From the NCBI GenBank assembly GCA_016713275.1, contig JADJPL010000003.1, forward strand, positions 310,001-374,000: DNA of 64,000 nt. The letters are read 5' to 3'. Positions 1 through 9,721 of the stretch are shown here, one piece after another. Source of the stretch: Haliscomenobacter sp. Lineage in GTDB: Bacteria; Bacteroidota; Bacteroidia; Chitinophagales; Saprospiraceae. Within the stretch, counting starts at the first letter, position 1. Every line of letters begins with the position of its first letter. The notes below the pieces were generated by a model. The model had not been told where the DNA came from, made no database searches, and saw only the letters and a program-made list of their open reading frames with translations. The translations under genes and the position numbers were made by a program.

Positions 1-461
1 CCGGCATGATGCTGGGGGTGGGGTCGGTCACCGATGGGGGTACCGCCAGCTTGTTCATGCAGTTGGGGGCCAACTTCATCGTCACTCCGGTGCTGCGGGA
101 AGATATTGCGGTCGTATGCAACCGGCGCAAAGTGCTCTGGTCGCCGGGGTGCGGATCGCTGACGGAAATCGCGCGGGCGGAAGAGCTCGGGGCGGAGGTG
201 GTCAAGGTGTTCCCCGGTGGGGTACTGGGGCCGGGTTTTGTTAAAGACATCAAAGGGCCGCAACCCTGGACGAGCATCATGCCCACCGGCGGGGTGTCTC
301 CTACCGAGGAGAGCCTGCGCAAGTGGTTCGAAGCTGGAGTAACCTGCGTAGGCATGGGCTCCCAACTGATCGCCAAAGACATCCTCGACGGGCGCAAGTT
401 TGACGAACTCGCCGAAAAGGTGAAAACGACATTGGATTTAATCCGGATGATCCGGGGATAA
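1..461 (+). CDS. kdgA: KDPG/KHG aldolase, 5' end outside window
   Basis: This is the C-terminal two thirds of a 2-keto-3-deoxy-6-phosphogluconate aldolase, which splits KDPG into pyruvate and glyceraldehyde-3-phosphate. The reading frame is open from the window edge, so the first ATG codons at 6 and 9 are internal. The segment VVKVFPGGVLGPGFVKDIKG carries the Schiff-base lysine region (VK-FP) of class I KDPG aldolases. LWSPGCGSLTEI and IMPTGGVSPTEESL are the other phosphate- and pyruvate-binding loops. It is the final step of the hexuronate pathway whose earlier enzymes (KduI, KduD, UxaA, UxaB) are also in this window. The transporter gene follows after about 90 bases. No kinase for KDG is visible here. 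Confidence 0.9.
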   Translation, partial: GMMLGVGSVTDGGTASLFMQLGANFIVTPVLREDIAVVCNRRKVLWSPGCGSLTEIARAEELGAEVVKVFPGGVLGPGFVKDIKGPQPWTSIMPTGGVSPTEESLRKWFEAGVTCVGMGSQLIAKDILDGRKFDELAEKVKTTLDLIRMIRG

Positions 462-552
462 CACGTTGCCTGGAGCCCTCTGCCTACCTGGTGAACCACC
501 TGACGGTTGGAAGGCCTCCTGCTCTTTTTTTGAATCAAACACCAAACCTGAA

Positions 553-1857
553 ATGGACCAAACCACGACCAAAATTGGCCGGTACCGTTGGAGAATTCTG
601 GCGATGCTCTTCGCCGCCACGACGATCAACTACATGGACCGAAGCGTCATCGGCGTTCTGGCGCCTACGCTGCAACACAAAGTTTTTGGATGGACGGATG
701 CGGATTACGGCTACATCAGCGCTTCCTTCCAGTTGGCTTACGGGATTGGCATGCTGGCCATGGGCGCGTTGATCGATAAGATCGGAACGCGTTGGGGCTC
801 ACGTTGTCCATTGCTATTTGGAGCGTGTTCGGTATGCTGCACGCAACCATTCGGCCGGCGTTCAGCTTCGTCGGATTTGCATTGGCGCGCTTTGGCCTTG
901 GATTTGGGGAATCCGGAAACTTCCCTTCCTGCATCAAAACCGTGGCCGAGTGGTTCCCCAAAAAGGAACGGGCGTTTGCCACAGGCATTTTCAATGCGGG
1001 TTCCAACGTGGGAGCCATCATGGCGCCGCTGATCATCCCGCTGATCGTTTCCGATACGGGGCATAACTGGCAATACGCGTTCCTGACGACGGGCGTGTTC
1101 AGCGCCATTTGGGTCGTTGGCTGGCTCTCTATTTATCGCAAACCCGCAGAACATCCCAAGCTCAGCGCTGCGGAACTGGCTTATATCAAGAGCGATTCCA
1201 CCGGGGAAGAAACCACGACCAAAGTTCCTTGGGGAAAAGTGCTTCCGCTGCCTCAAACCTGGGCTTTTGCCATCGCCAAACTGACCGACGCCGTGTGGTG
1301 GTTCTATCTGTTCTGGGGAGGAAAATACATTGCCGAAACGTTCGGGCTGAACATCCGGGGCCTGGGCTTGCCGCTGATCATCATTTACGTCGTCGCCGAT
1401 GTCGGCAGCATCGCAGGCGGCTGGTTGTCCGGCTTTTCATGAGCCGGGGCTGAGTGTGAATAAAGCCAGAAAGACTGCCTTTACTGATCTGCGCCTTGAT
1501 CATTCTTCCGGTCATGTTCGTTACCTTAACGGACAACAAGTGGCTTGCCGTGGCTTTAATTGCTTTAGGGCAGGCGGTCACCAGGCCTGGTCGGCGAACG
1601 TCTTTACGTTGGTATCTGATGTGTTCCCGAAGAAAGCAACCGCCACGGTAGTGGGCATCGGCGGCGCTATGGGCGCTTTTGCCGGTCTGGCAGCTCATAT
1701 TACCCTGGGCGAACTGCTGACCGCTTCCGGTCCCGGCGCTTACTTCTTCGCGTTCCTGATTGCTGGGTTGATGTACCTCACGGTGCTGGGCGTAGCGCAC
1801 TTGCTCATGCCGAAGATGACGCCGCTGGGCGATGATTTGAAGCCTGTTTATAGTTAA
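553..1857 (+). CDS. exuT: MFS hexuronate transporter (ExuT-like), frame broken
   Basis: A major facilitator superfamily permease of the anion:cation symporter type, likely importing galacturonate or glucuronate. The start at 553 gives a short cytoplasmic tail followed by TINYMDRSVIGVLAPTL, the first helix motif typical of ExuT/GudP relatives. Later hallmarks are FARFGLGFGESGNFPSCIKT-like text and the C-terminal FPKKATATVVGIGGAMGAFA. Translation must shift frame near 790-797, 1436, 1480 and 1575 to recover one protein of about 430 residues. All breaks lie in or beside short homopolymers, which suggests sequencing error; real decay cannot be excluded. It sits between kdgA and kduI in the same orientation. 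Confidence 0.8.
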
Positions 1858-1877
1858 AACCAAGTCTTTACTATCCT

Positions 1878-2720
1878 ATGACCAGTTCATTTTTTATTCG
1901 GTTTTCCCGCAGTGCGGACGAAATGAAGGGGTTTAATACCTCCCAGTTTCGGGAAAATTTTTTGGTAGACGGTATTTTCCGACCCGATCATATTTCGGTG
2001 ACGTATTCCATGCAGGACCGGTTTGTCATCGGGGGCGCGCAGCCAGTTGGCGAAGCCCTGGCTATGCCCGCTTTTGAGGACCTGACGAAAGCCTCTTTTT
2101 TCCTGGAACGGAGGGAAATGGGGATCATTAACGTGGGCGGCCCCGGCATGGTTTCCGTGGATGGGGTAGCTTTTCCCCTGGGGTTCAAGGATGCGCTTTA
2201 TGTAGGCAAAGGAACCCGGGAGCTGGTCTTCCGCAGCGATTCCAGCGCCGAGCCGGCCAAGTTTTACTTCAACTCCGTCGGCGCTCATGCCGTCTATCCG
2301 CCGGCCTTAATCCCGCACCAAACGGTGGCGCCCGTGGAATTGGGCGAGCACGCGACAGCCAACCGCCGGAATATCTACCAGTACATTGTGACCTCCCGGG
2401 TGCAAACCTGCCAGCTGGTGATGGGCCTGACGGAACTCATCAGCCCAAGCACCTGGAATACGTTTCCTCTGGCATACCCATTACCGCCGCAATGAAGTGT
2501 ACTTTATTTCAACCTGGCCGACGACCGTACTGTGGTGCATCTGATGGGCGAGCCAGCAGAAACCCGGCACCTGATCATGCGCAACGACCAGGCGGTGATC
2601 TCCCGGAATGGTCGATCCATTCGGGGTAGGCACCAACGCGTATACCTTCATTTGGGGGATGGGCGGCGAAACCAGGAATACACCGATATGGATAAAGTAG
2701 AACCCAAACAACTCCTCTAA
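1878..2720 (+). CDS. kduI: 5-keto-4-deoxyuronate isomerase, frame broken near the 3' end
   Basis: KduI converts 5-keto-4-deoxyuronate, from unsaturated pectin oligosaccharides, to 2,5-diketo-3-deoxygluconate. Family signatures are SFFLERREMGIINVGG, DALYVGKGTRELVF, AKFYFNSVGAHAVYPP, NRRNIYQYIV and QLVMGLTELISPSTWNT. The C-terminal third (VVHLMGEPAETRHLIMRN, then the WSIHSGVGTNAYTFIWGMGG region with metal-ligand His and Glu) lies in other frames. At least four single-base gaps between 2470 and 2680, each in a run of identical bases, restore it. The repaired length is about 280 residues, as in characterised KduI proteins. kduD starts two bases after its stop, so the pair is probably cotranscribed. 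Confidence 0.85.
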
Positions 2721-2722
2721 CG

Positions 2723-3494
2723 ATGACTATTCTGGACCAATTTAGTTTGAAGGGTAAAGTAGCCCTGGTAACGGGTTGCAGCCGGGGCATCGGCAAAGCC
2801 ATGGCCCTGGCACTGGCTGAAGCCGGGGCCGACATCATCGGCGTGGCCAACTCCATGAACGCGGAAGGCAGCGCTGTAGCCGAAGAAATAGCGGCGCTGG
2901 GCCGCCGGTTTTTCCCCTACCAGTGCGATTTTAGCGTACGGGCGGAATTGTACGATTTCATAGAAGCTGTACGCCGGGATTTTCCCGTGGTCGATATCCT
3001 GGTAAACAACGCAGGGACTATCCTTCGGGCCCCGGCGGCAGAGCACCCGGACGACTATTGGGATAAGGTCATCGAGATCAATCAGAATGCGCAGTTTATC
3101 CTGACCCGCGAGATCGGCAAGCGGATGGTCGGTCAGGGAAGCGGGAAGATCATCTTCACCGCTTCCCTGCTGACGTTTCAGGGTGGAATCAACGTGCCGG
3201 GGTACGCCGCCAGCAAAGGGGCGATTGGCTCCCTTACCAAAGCCTTCGCCAACGAGTGGGCAGGTAAAGGGGTCAACGTCAACGCCATCGCGCCCGGCTA
3301 TATCGCTACCGAGAATACCGCCGCCCTGCGCGCCGACGAAAAACGGAGCCAGTCTATTCTGGACCGTATCCCCTGCAGGCCGCTGGGGCGAACCCGAAGA
3401 TTTTAAAGGCCCCCTGGTGTTTCTGGCTTCCGCCGCCTCCGACTACGTCCACGGTACGATTCTGACCGTGGATGGCGGATGGATGGGGCGGTGA
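2723..3494 (+). CDS. kduD: 2-dehydro-3-deoxy-D-gluconate 5-dehydrogenase (SDR)
   Basis: A short-chain dehydrogenase that reduces 2,5-diketo-3-deoxygluconate to KDG using NAD(P)H, the step after KduI. The Rossmann loop TGCSRGIGKAMALALAEAGA lies at about residues 17-36. NNAG follows, then the catalytic Ser (FTASLL) and YAASKGAIGSLTKAFANEW with the YxxxK pair. Near 3370 an extra base before GCAGGCCGC moves the last 40 residues (AGRWGEPEDFKGPLVFLASA to the end, VDGGWMGR) into another frame. Joined, the protein is about 256 residues, normal for KduD. It is the last pectin gene before the repeat-rich insertion. Confidence 0.88.
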
Positions 3495-3586
3495 TGGAAA
3501 AGCAAATCCGCTCCAACGAGATCGCCGTATTGCCGTGGAGGGAGGTGAGGGAATGGTAAGAGGGTTCGGCGATCCCCTCCGCAAAT

Positions 3587-3611
3587 CCCCAAAATTGTCG
3601 TATTTTTAGGG
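3587..3611 (+). promoter_or_regulatory. Inverted repeat before AAA copy 1
   Basis: A CCCC-A/T arm and an ATTTTTAGGG arm are separated by a short spacer and end three bases before the ATG. The same structure precedes all four AAA genes. Here the left arm has one A fewer, AAAATT instead of AAAAAT. It could be an operator, a hairpin in the 5' leader, or the left edge of a mobile unit. Confidence 0.45.
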
Positions 3612-3613
3612 TT

Positions 3614-5171
3614 ATGAAACGACGCTTCTTCAATACCACCGGACTGTGTATGCCGGAAAAGCACTACATGGTCGATCCGTTTCGGAACTTTTACGACGAT
3701 GTCCTGCGTCTGATTGAAGCAGAGCAATACTTTGTCATCCATGCGCCGAGGCAAACGGGCAAGACGACGTTCCTGCACTCCCTGGCTCACCGGCTGAACC
3801 AGGAAGGGACGTATGTGGCCACGGTGTGTTCTTTGGAATCGGCAGGGTACCCCAGTATTTCGGTGGAAGATGCCAACGGCCTGTTCATCCGGTCGCTGTA
3901 TCAAACGGCAGCTATTTTTCTGAAGGAGGAGGACATGCCTCCGGGTCCGTATGCCTACCCGGCAAGTGCCCAGTTGTTGAGACAGTACCTCGCCGACTGG
4001 TGCAAAGCGCTGCCCAAACCGCTGGTGCTGCTGCTGGATGAGGTAGACGCCCTGTACGACGATGTGCTCATTTCTACCTTGAGGCAGCTCAGAGACGGCT
4101 TTCAGACGCGCCCGCGCCATTTTCCGCAATCGGTAGCGCTGGTTGGCCTGCGCGATATCCGGGAGTACCGCCTCCGTGCCCGGGCGGATAATCCGTCGAT
4201 CGGGGCGGGATCGCCGTTTAATGTCAAGGCTGAGTCCTTTTTTCTACCGGTTTTCACCCGGGAAGAGGTACGTGCGTTGCTGGATCAGCATACCCAGGAT
4301 ACCGGGCAGGTTTTACAGCGGCTGTTTTGAACGATTGTACGCCTATTCCAGCGGACAGCCCTGGCTGACCAACGCCCTGGCGAATGAGATCGTGGCCAGG
4401 ATACTCAAAAACGACTATACGCGCGCCATTACTGCGGAGATGGTGGACATCGCCAAGGAGCGGCTGATCGAACAACGGCAAACCCACCTGGACAGCCTGA
4501 CCGATAAGATCAATGACCCCCGGGTTCGGCCCATCGTGTTGAGTATCATCAACGGCGAGGCGCCCGACTTTGACGGATTTGATGACGCTATGCGGTATTG
4601 CCGCGATCTGGGGATCATTAGTGCGGGCCCTATTCGCTTTGCCAATCCGATCTATCGGGAAATAATTACCCGAATCCTCAACTCTTCCCTTCAGTATGGC
4701 ATCAACCAGGACCTCGCGCAAACGTCCTGTACCAGCCCCGGCGGCGCCCTGGATATGGACAAACTGCTGAACGCCTTTGTGGATTTCTATCGCTGGCATT
4801 CCGAATCCTGGCTGGAGCGCTTTCAGTATAAGGAAGCAGGGCATCAGCTGCTGCTCATGGCCTTCCTGCAGCGCATCCTAAACGGCGGCGGCCGAATCGA
4901 GCGGGAGATGGCGATCGGCAACGGCCGCACGGATCTGGCGGTGTTCTGGCAAGATCAGGTCTTTCCCATTGAGCTCAAGATGCATCACAACGCCCGGTCC
5001 GAACCGGATGGCTTGCAGCAGCTCGCCCGTTATATGGACAAACTCGGCCAAAAGCAAGGCTACCTGATCCTGTTCGAGAAAAAAACGTCGGAAGAGCTGC
5101 CCTGGGAGGCGCGCATCCGCAGGGAAGTACACGAGGTGGATGGGAAAGAGGTGATTTTGCTGGGGATGTAG
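3614..5171 (+). CDS. AAA ATPase with C-terminal PD-(D/E)XK nuclease domain, copy 1 (frameshifted)
   Basis: One of four paralogues of about 520 residues. An N-terminal P-loop ATPase has Walker A APRQTGKTT at about 44-52 and Walker B LVLLLDEVDALYDD at about 137-150. The C-terminal end has GRTDLAVFW followed by FPIELKM, which fits the D...ExK core of PD-(D/E)XK nucleases. Two T deletions near 4313 and 4325 break the frame; copies 2-4 keep these bases. This copy is the most divergent, with a different N-terminal stretch (MPEKHYMVDPFRNFYDD) and different residues around 318-380. It shares the cassette at residues 88-130 with copy 2. The role is unknown; similar ATP-binding proteins occur in multiple copies in cyanobacteria and Bacteroidota. 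Confidence 0.7.
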
Positions 5172-5518
5172 GGCTGCCGGTTGGCAGACCATGCCCATGC
5201 CGCAGGACATTTTTGGGCTTATAGCGTCTGTAACCGCCAAATTTATTTGGCGGAAGCATGGGGAAAAACACACGGGGCCAAATAAATTTGGCCGTTACAA
5301 TAGGGGCTGGAAGCATCTTTCTAAAATGTCCAGTAGGGTGAAGAAAGCTTCGCCTCATGGGCAAGACCGGTCTTTTGAGGCAATCCCCCAACCGTGGAGT
5401 AACTTCCACGCCTGTAGGCCTGGAACTTTAAAAAAAGCGGATTCCAGAATAATCCGGAACCCCATGGCGTTTAGGGAAGGTAGTTGGTTCTCAACTTTTA
5501 ACGCCAAAACCAAGCTCC
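5172..5518. other. Non-coding stretch between AAA copy 1 and TlpA-like copy 1
   Basis: No coding frame is convincing here. The first 170 bases are nearly identical to the stretch downstream of AAA copy 3 (12170-12345) and hold the paired palindromes listed separately. A short CTGCC-GGTT-GGCAG hairpin follows the stop codon. The last 27 bases are a leader shared with the TlpA-like gene at 13594. Confidence 0.6.
5229..5299. repeat. Paired inverted palindromes (REPIN-like), copy 1
   Basis: Two palindromes face each other. The first is CCGCCAAAT-TT-ATTTGGCGG at 5234-5253. The second is GGCCAAAT-AA-ATTTGGCC at 5276-5293. The outer bases TGTAAC (5229) and GTTACA (5294-5299) are also complementary, so the block can fold as one long hairpin or two small ones. 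The arrangement resembles paired REP sequences. The only other copy in the window is at 12227-12296. Confidence 0.6.
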
Positions 5519-5527
5519 ATGAAACCC
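5492..5527 (+). promoter_or_regulatory. Leader shared with the TlpA-like gene at 13594
   Basis: Thirty-six bases, including the first three codons (ATG AAA CCC) of the TlpA-like gene, are identical to 13567-13602. The core is TTTTAACGCCAAAACC about ten bases before the ATG. Identity in a leader while the coding parts diverge suggests a conserved control signal or a recent recombination edge. It does not resemble a Shine-Dalgarno sequence. Confidence 0.45.
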
Positions 5528-6573
5528 CTTCGTCGCATGCGGACGCTGCCTTTTTGGGCCTGCTTGCTCTTCCATTGCGGCCTTTCCACGAAGGCCCTTG
5601 CGCAACTACCGGGCGCCTGTCCCATTCAGATCACCAACCAGAGCAGCGAGAAGCTGATGTTTTACCTTCTCGAATCAGGGGCCAAACTCGATAGCCTTAC
5701 CCTGGAACCATTTACGGTTGGATGCATGCAACCCCCGTAACCTAAAACCTCATTGGAGCTGGGCATGAACAGGGCCAAGTATACTTTCCCGTTTTTTAAA
5801 GACAAGGGCCAGCCCGTTCGCATCGCCTTTCTGGGAGGATGGAAGTTCAAAGTGGAAGGCAGCCGGCTGGACTCTATGTGGCGGACCGCTATTGGCCTAC
5901 TGGATTCCCCGGAAGCTGGTATTGCTTTTTTCCTGGAGCGCTTCGAAAGCCAGGGTTTTCAATCGTTTAGCGCCATGCTCCGTACCGACACGGCCCTGGC
6001 TATCCGATTTTTAAACAATTATGTTCCCCAGCTTAAAAAAAAGGTCCAACACGGCCCCATTTTTTTCCCTTCGCCCGTGTACATGGATAGTTTGATCCGC
6101 CAGGTTCGGGGTCTGGAACCGCCGCAGGAGAAGTTGTTAGGGGATTTGATTGACCTGTCTCAACGAAGGCCCGGGACCGACTTCTATCATTTCGATTATG
6201 GAGGCATCGACGGAGATACCCTGCATACGGCAAGCATTTTTGAGCGATATAAGGGAAAGAAAATCTTAGTCGATTTTGGGCAAGCTGTTGTTCGCCGTGC
6301 CGGAGAAAAAACCAAACGCTGAAACAACACTATGCCGAAATCCTGGCAAACAACACTCAAATTGTCGGTTTTACATTGGACGACAACCCTTCGGATTGGA
6401 AAAAAGCGTTGCAAGAAGACCAAATACCCTGGTATCAGGGGTTGATCCTGCCTGAACAAAAGGAAACCATCTTAAAAGGTTCTTCTGTGCAGGAGTTCCT
6501 CATACCTACTGTTCTCGGAAGAGGGAAAGCTATTGTTTCTTCATCCTTCCTCGAAGTCCTTTTGAAGCATTGA
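5519..6573 (+). pseudogene. TlpA-like thioredoxin-fold protein, copy 1 (broken)
   Basis: Remnant of an exported thioredoxin-like protein of the TlpA family. It begins with a signal peptide (MKPLRRMRTLPFWACLLF to AQLPGACPIQI). The middle part (FFKDKGQPVRIAFLGGWKF, EGSRLDSMWRTAIGLLD) matches the copy at 12486-13555. A stop near 5738, a frame change near 5750, and a missing T near 6277 interrupt it. Restoring that T gives DFWASCCSPCRRKNQTLKQH, so the redox site is Cys-Ser-Pro-Cys. The C-terminal half then reads WKKALQEDQIPWYQGLILPE, typical of TlpA. It lies directly behind AAA copy 1. Confidence 0.6.
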
Positions 6574-6767
6574 GGTATTATCCAGCGAACATGGCGCCTT
6601 TTGGCCGGGAGATTCGGGGAAATGTGGGTTGTTATCTGGTGGACACGTATGCAAACCTCGTCAAAAAGGATAGGGAGTAGTTTCGGTAAGTAATCCTTTG
6701 CGCAGGCCCGGGAGGGGAAAATAATCTTGCGGGCCGGAGGGAGGCCGAAATGCGCCCCTCTGCAAAT

Positions 6768-6792
6768 CCCCAAAAATGTCGTATTTTTAGGG
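6768..6792 (+). promoter_or_regulatory. Inverted repeat before AAA copy 2
   Basis: CCCCAAAAAT and ATTTTTAGGG are complementary in nine of ten positions around a GTCGT spacer and end two bases before the ATG at 6795. It is identical to the sites before copies 3 and 4. Confidence 0.45.
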
Positions 6793-6794
6793 CT

Positions 6795-8357
6795 ATGAAA
6801 CGACGCTTCTTCAATACCACCGGACTGTGTACCCCGGAAGACCACTACATGGTGAATCCGTTCAGGACGTATTTGGAAGACATCATGCGGCTGATCGAAG
6901 CGAAGCAATACTTTGTCATCCATGCGCCCAGGCAAACGGGCAAGACGACGTTCCTGCACTCCCTGGCTCACCGGCTGAATCAGGAAGGGACGTATGTGGC
7001 CACGGTGTGTTCTTTGGAATCGGCAGGGTACCCCAGTATTTCGGTGGAAGATGCCAACGGCCTGTTCGTCCGGTCGCTGTATCAAACGGCAGCTATTTTT
7101 CTGAAGGAGGAGGACATGCCTCCGGATCCGTATGCCCACCCGGCAAGCGCCCAGTTGTTGAGACAGTACCTCGCCGATTGGTGCAAGGCCCTGTCCAAAC
7201 CGCTGGTGCTGCTTTTGGATGAGGAGACGCCTGTACGACGATGTGCTCATTTCTACCTTGAGGCAGCTCAGGGCGGCTTTCAGACGCGCCCGCGCCATTT
7301 TCCGCAATCGGTAGCGCTGGTTGGCCTGCGCGATATCCGGGAGTACCGCCTCCGTGCCCGGGCGGATAATCCGTCGATCGGGGCGGGATCGCCGTTTAAT
7401 GTCAAGGCTGAGTCCTTTTTTCTCCCGGTTTTCACCCGGGAAGAGGTACGTGCGTTGCTGGATCAGCATACCCAGGATACCCGGCAGGTTTTTTCAGCGG
7501 CTGTTTTTGAACGATTGTACGCCTATTCCTGCGGACAGCCCTGGCTGACCAACGCCCTGGCCAACGAGATTGTAGCGGAAATACTCAAAAACGACTATAC
7601 GCGCGCCATTACTGCGGAGATTGTGGATATCGCCAAGGAGCGCCTCATCGAACAACGGCAAACCCACCTGGACAGCCTGACCGACAAGATCAACGACCCC
7701 CGGGTGCGGCCCATTGTGTTGAGTATCATCAACGGCGAGGCGCCCGACTTTGACGATTACAACGACGCGGTCCGCTATTGCCGGGATCTGGGCATCATCA
7801 CGTCTGGCAATCCGGTTCAGTTTGCCAACCCCATATACCGGGAGATCATCACGCGCATCCTCAACAGCAGTTTCAGTGATGGCATCAACCAGGACCTCGC
7901 GCAAACGTCCTGGTACCTGCGCCCCGGCGGCGCCCTGGATATGGACAAACTGCTGAACGCCTTTGTGGAGTTCTACCGCAGGCATTCCGAATCCTGGCTG
8001 GAGCGCTTTCAGTATAAGGAAGCAGGGCATCAGCTGCTGCTCATGGCCTTCCTGCAGCGCATCCTCAACGGCGGCGGCCGAATCGAGCGGGAGATGGCGA
8101 TCGGCAACGGCCGCACGGATCTGGCGGTGTTCTGGCAAGATCAGGTCTTTCCCATCGAGTTGAAAATGCATCACGACAGGTGGTCCCAACCCGACGGCTT
8201 GCAGCAGCTGGCCCGCTATATGGACAAACTCGGCCAAAAGCAAGGCTACCTGATCCTGTTCGAGAAAAAAACGTCGGAAGAGCTGCCCTGGGAGACGCGC
8301 ATCCGCAGGGAAGTACACGAGGTGGATGGGAAAGAGGTGATTTTGCTGGGGATGTAG
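6795..8357 (+). CDS. AAA ATPase with C-terminal PD-(D/E)XK nuclease domain, copy 2
   Basis: The only one of the four copies open from start to stop, 520 residues. The start at 6795 (MKRRFFNTTGLC) is fixed by the shared leader. Walker A is APRQTGKTT (44-52). C-terminal nuclease-like residues are D442 in GRTDLAV and E455/K457 in IELK. Immediately after Walker B (LLLDE) about 20 residues read TPVRRCAHFYLEAAQGG instead of VDALYDDVLISTLRQLRDG. Three single-base losses between 7218 and 7275 cancel each other there. The ATPase site may therefore be damaged, or the bases misread. An IS4 element begins 63 bases downstream. Function unknown. Confidence 0.72.
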   Translation: MKRRFFNTTGLCTPEDHYMVNPFRTYLEDIMRLIEAKQYFVIHAPRQTGKTTFLHSLAHRLNQEGTYVATVCSLESAGYPSISVEDANGLFVRSLYQTAAIFLKEEDMPPDPYAHPASAQLLRQYLADWCKALSKPLVLLLDEETPVRRCAHFYLEAAQGGFQTRPRHFPQSVALVGLRDIREYRLRARADNPSIGAGSPFNVKAESFFLPVFTREEVRALLDQHTQDTRQVFSAAVFERLYAYSCGQPWLTNALANEIVAEILKNDYTRAITAEIVDIAKERLIEQRQTHLDSLTDKINDPRVRPIVLSIINGEAPDFDDYNDAVRYCRDLGIITSGNPVQFANPIYREIITRILNSSFSDGINQDLAQTSWYLRPGGALDMDKLLNAFVEFYRRHSESWLERFQYKEAGHQLLLMAFLQRILNGGGRIEREMAIGNGRTDLAVFWQDQVFPIELKMHHDRWSQPDGLQQLARYMDKLGQKQGYLILFEKKTSEELPWETRIRREVHEVDGKEVILLGM

Positions 8358-8420
8358 GGGGCTCGACCGCAGCCGTTTTAGCGCAAAAAACAAATTATAA
8401 TTAAAAAAATATACGAAGGA

Positions 8421-9717
8421 CACTAGTGTCCGGTTATAAGTCAAACATATTCAATTGATTACATTGGTCTTCGTTGGTTTTTTGGTATTGCATGTTGTTA
8501 AATAGCTGATTTACAGGAGTTTTATCAAAAACCGAAACGCTGACTATCTGTAATAATTCATTCATACTTTGTAAACTTTTTGATCTGTATTTCCAAATGG
8601 CCACCAGTACAAAGGTACAGATGGCGATCCATATTTGAGTTTTGACAGCATGGGCACTTTCGCCCCAAAAACGTTTGATGCGCAGGTGCTGCTTGATCCA
8701 TTTGAAGAAAAGCTCCACTTTCCAGCGATTCAAGTACAGGCCGGCAATCTGTATCGCTTTTGCATCCAAGTGATTGGTCAAATACACATAGGTCACCTTA
8801 TGCACCTCATCCACGTATTTGATCCTTCTAAGTTTGCCCGGATAGCCGATGGCTGCATAGTGTCCTTTTAGGCGCACCGTCTGATCAACTTTAGCCCCGT
8901 GCTTTTGTCCACCGGCGCAGAGTAAATCCGCTCAAAGGATAAGTTCTTTTTCGCCCGGATGACAAAGAAGGCGCCTGCTTCATGGATTTTATAGAGCCGT
9001 TCCCAGTCGGTGTAGCCCCTGTCCATGACGTAGAAAGCCTCCGGTTCAAACTCAAGTATGTCCAATACATTGACATCGTGGAACTTACCATCAGAAATAT
9101 GGATGAAGCAAGGGATTTCGCAGCGTATGTCCAGCAGGGTATGGAGCTTTACCGCTGCTTTGTGCTTACGGAATTTTGCCCACCAAAACACCTCCAGGCA
9201 AAGTTCAACCGTTGTAGAATCCAAGGCATAGACCATATTGTCCAGGTCAATGGTGGAAGGTTGCCCTTGGTAAAGCCTCCGGGCTTTGGCAATAAGTAGA
9301 TGCGCCAAGGCCTCATAGATGCGGTAATCTCTGGCTTCGTTTGAATCCGCCAAGGTTGAACGTTTTACCCCATTGGTCAAGCCCAAAAGGTAAAGCTTCT
9401 CCGGATGAGCATTCAAACAGATGACTACGTCGCGCAAACTTTCCCGCTGGGTGAGTTGTCCGAAGCTCATACATAGCAATTGGCGCCAGCAGGAGAACGT
9501 CCGCATAGGGTCATGGCCGCCATACTTTTCAACGATTCGCGCGAAGGTTTGGCGATGGATCAACCCCATAAGCTGGGAGAAAACATAAGTTCCTTCATTC
9601 ATGAGCGCCTCTTTGGGCCTCTAGTCAATTCAAATCGGTCACATGAAAAAACCTTTATAACAAATTGATTAACAATTAATTGATCAAAAATTAAAATTGC
9701 TTAACCGAACACTACTG
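8421..9717. mobile_element. IS4-family insertion sequence
   Basis: About 1.3 kb bounded by imperfect terminal inverted repeats: CACTAGTGTCCGGTTA at 8421-8436 and TAACCGAACACTACTG at 9702-9717 (14 of 16 complementary). It contains one transposase gene on the minus strand. No clear target-site duplication is visible. It lies between AAA copy 2 and a broken TlpA-like gene. Ends with the same first 16 bases, or nearly so, recur alone at 10416, 15232 and 17037. Confidence 0.75.
8434..9602 (-). CDS. IS4-family transposase, frameshifted
   Basis: DDE transposase of the IS4 group. The first catalytic Asp is in MVYALDSTTVELCLEVFWW and the second in YVMDRGYTDWERLYKIHE. The third acidic residue is in YLNRWKVELFFKWIKQHL, which fits the Y-(2)-R-(3)-E-(6)-K signature of IS4 transposases. 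The N-terminal part (FSQLMGLIHRQTFARIVEKY) is a small domain common in Bacteroidota IS4 proteins. The frame breaks near 8895, where one G missing from a run separates an N-terminal 244-residue piece from a C-terminal 147-residue piece. As printed the element would not make a full transposase. Confidence 0.85.
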
Positions 9718-9721
9718 AGTG

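Noticed and set aside
6574..6680. Small frame reading MAPFGREIRGNVGCYLVDTY after TlpA-like copy 1
   Set aside because: It is only 29 codons, has no recognisable family and lies between repeat copies. It may be the tail of a lost gene but cannot be supported.
7494..8444. Long open frame (316 codons) on the minus strand across AAA copy 2
   Set aside because: It mirrors the plus-strand gene. Codon-position bias of the conserved plus-strand protein leaves the antisense frame open, and similar antisense frames occur opposite the other copies. The translation has no domain features.
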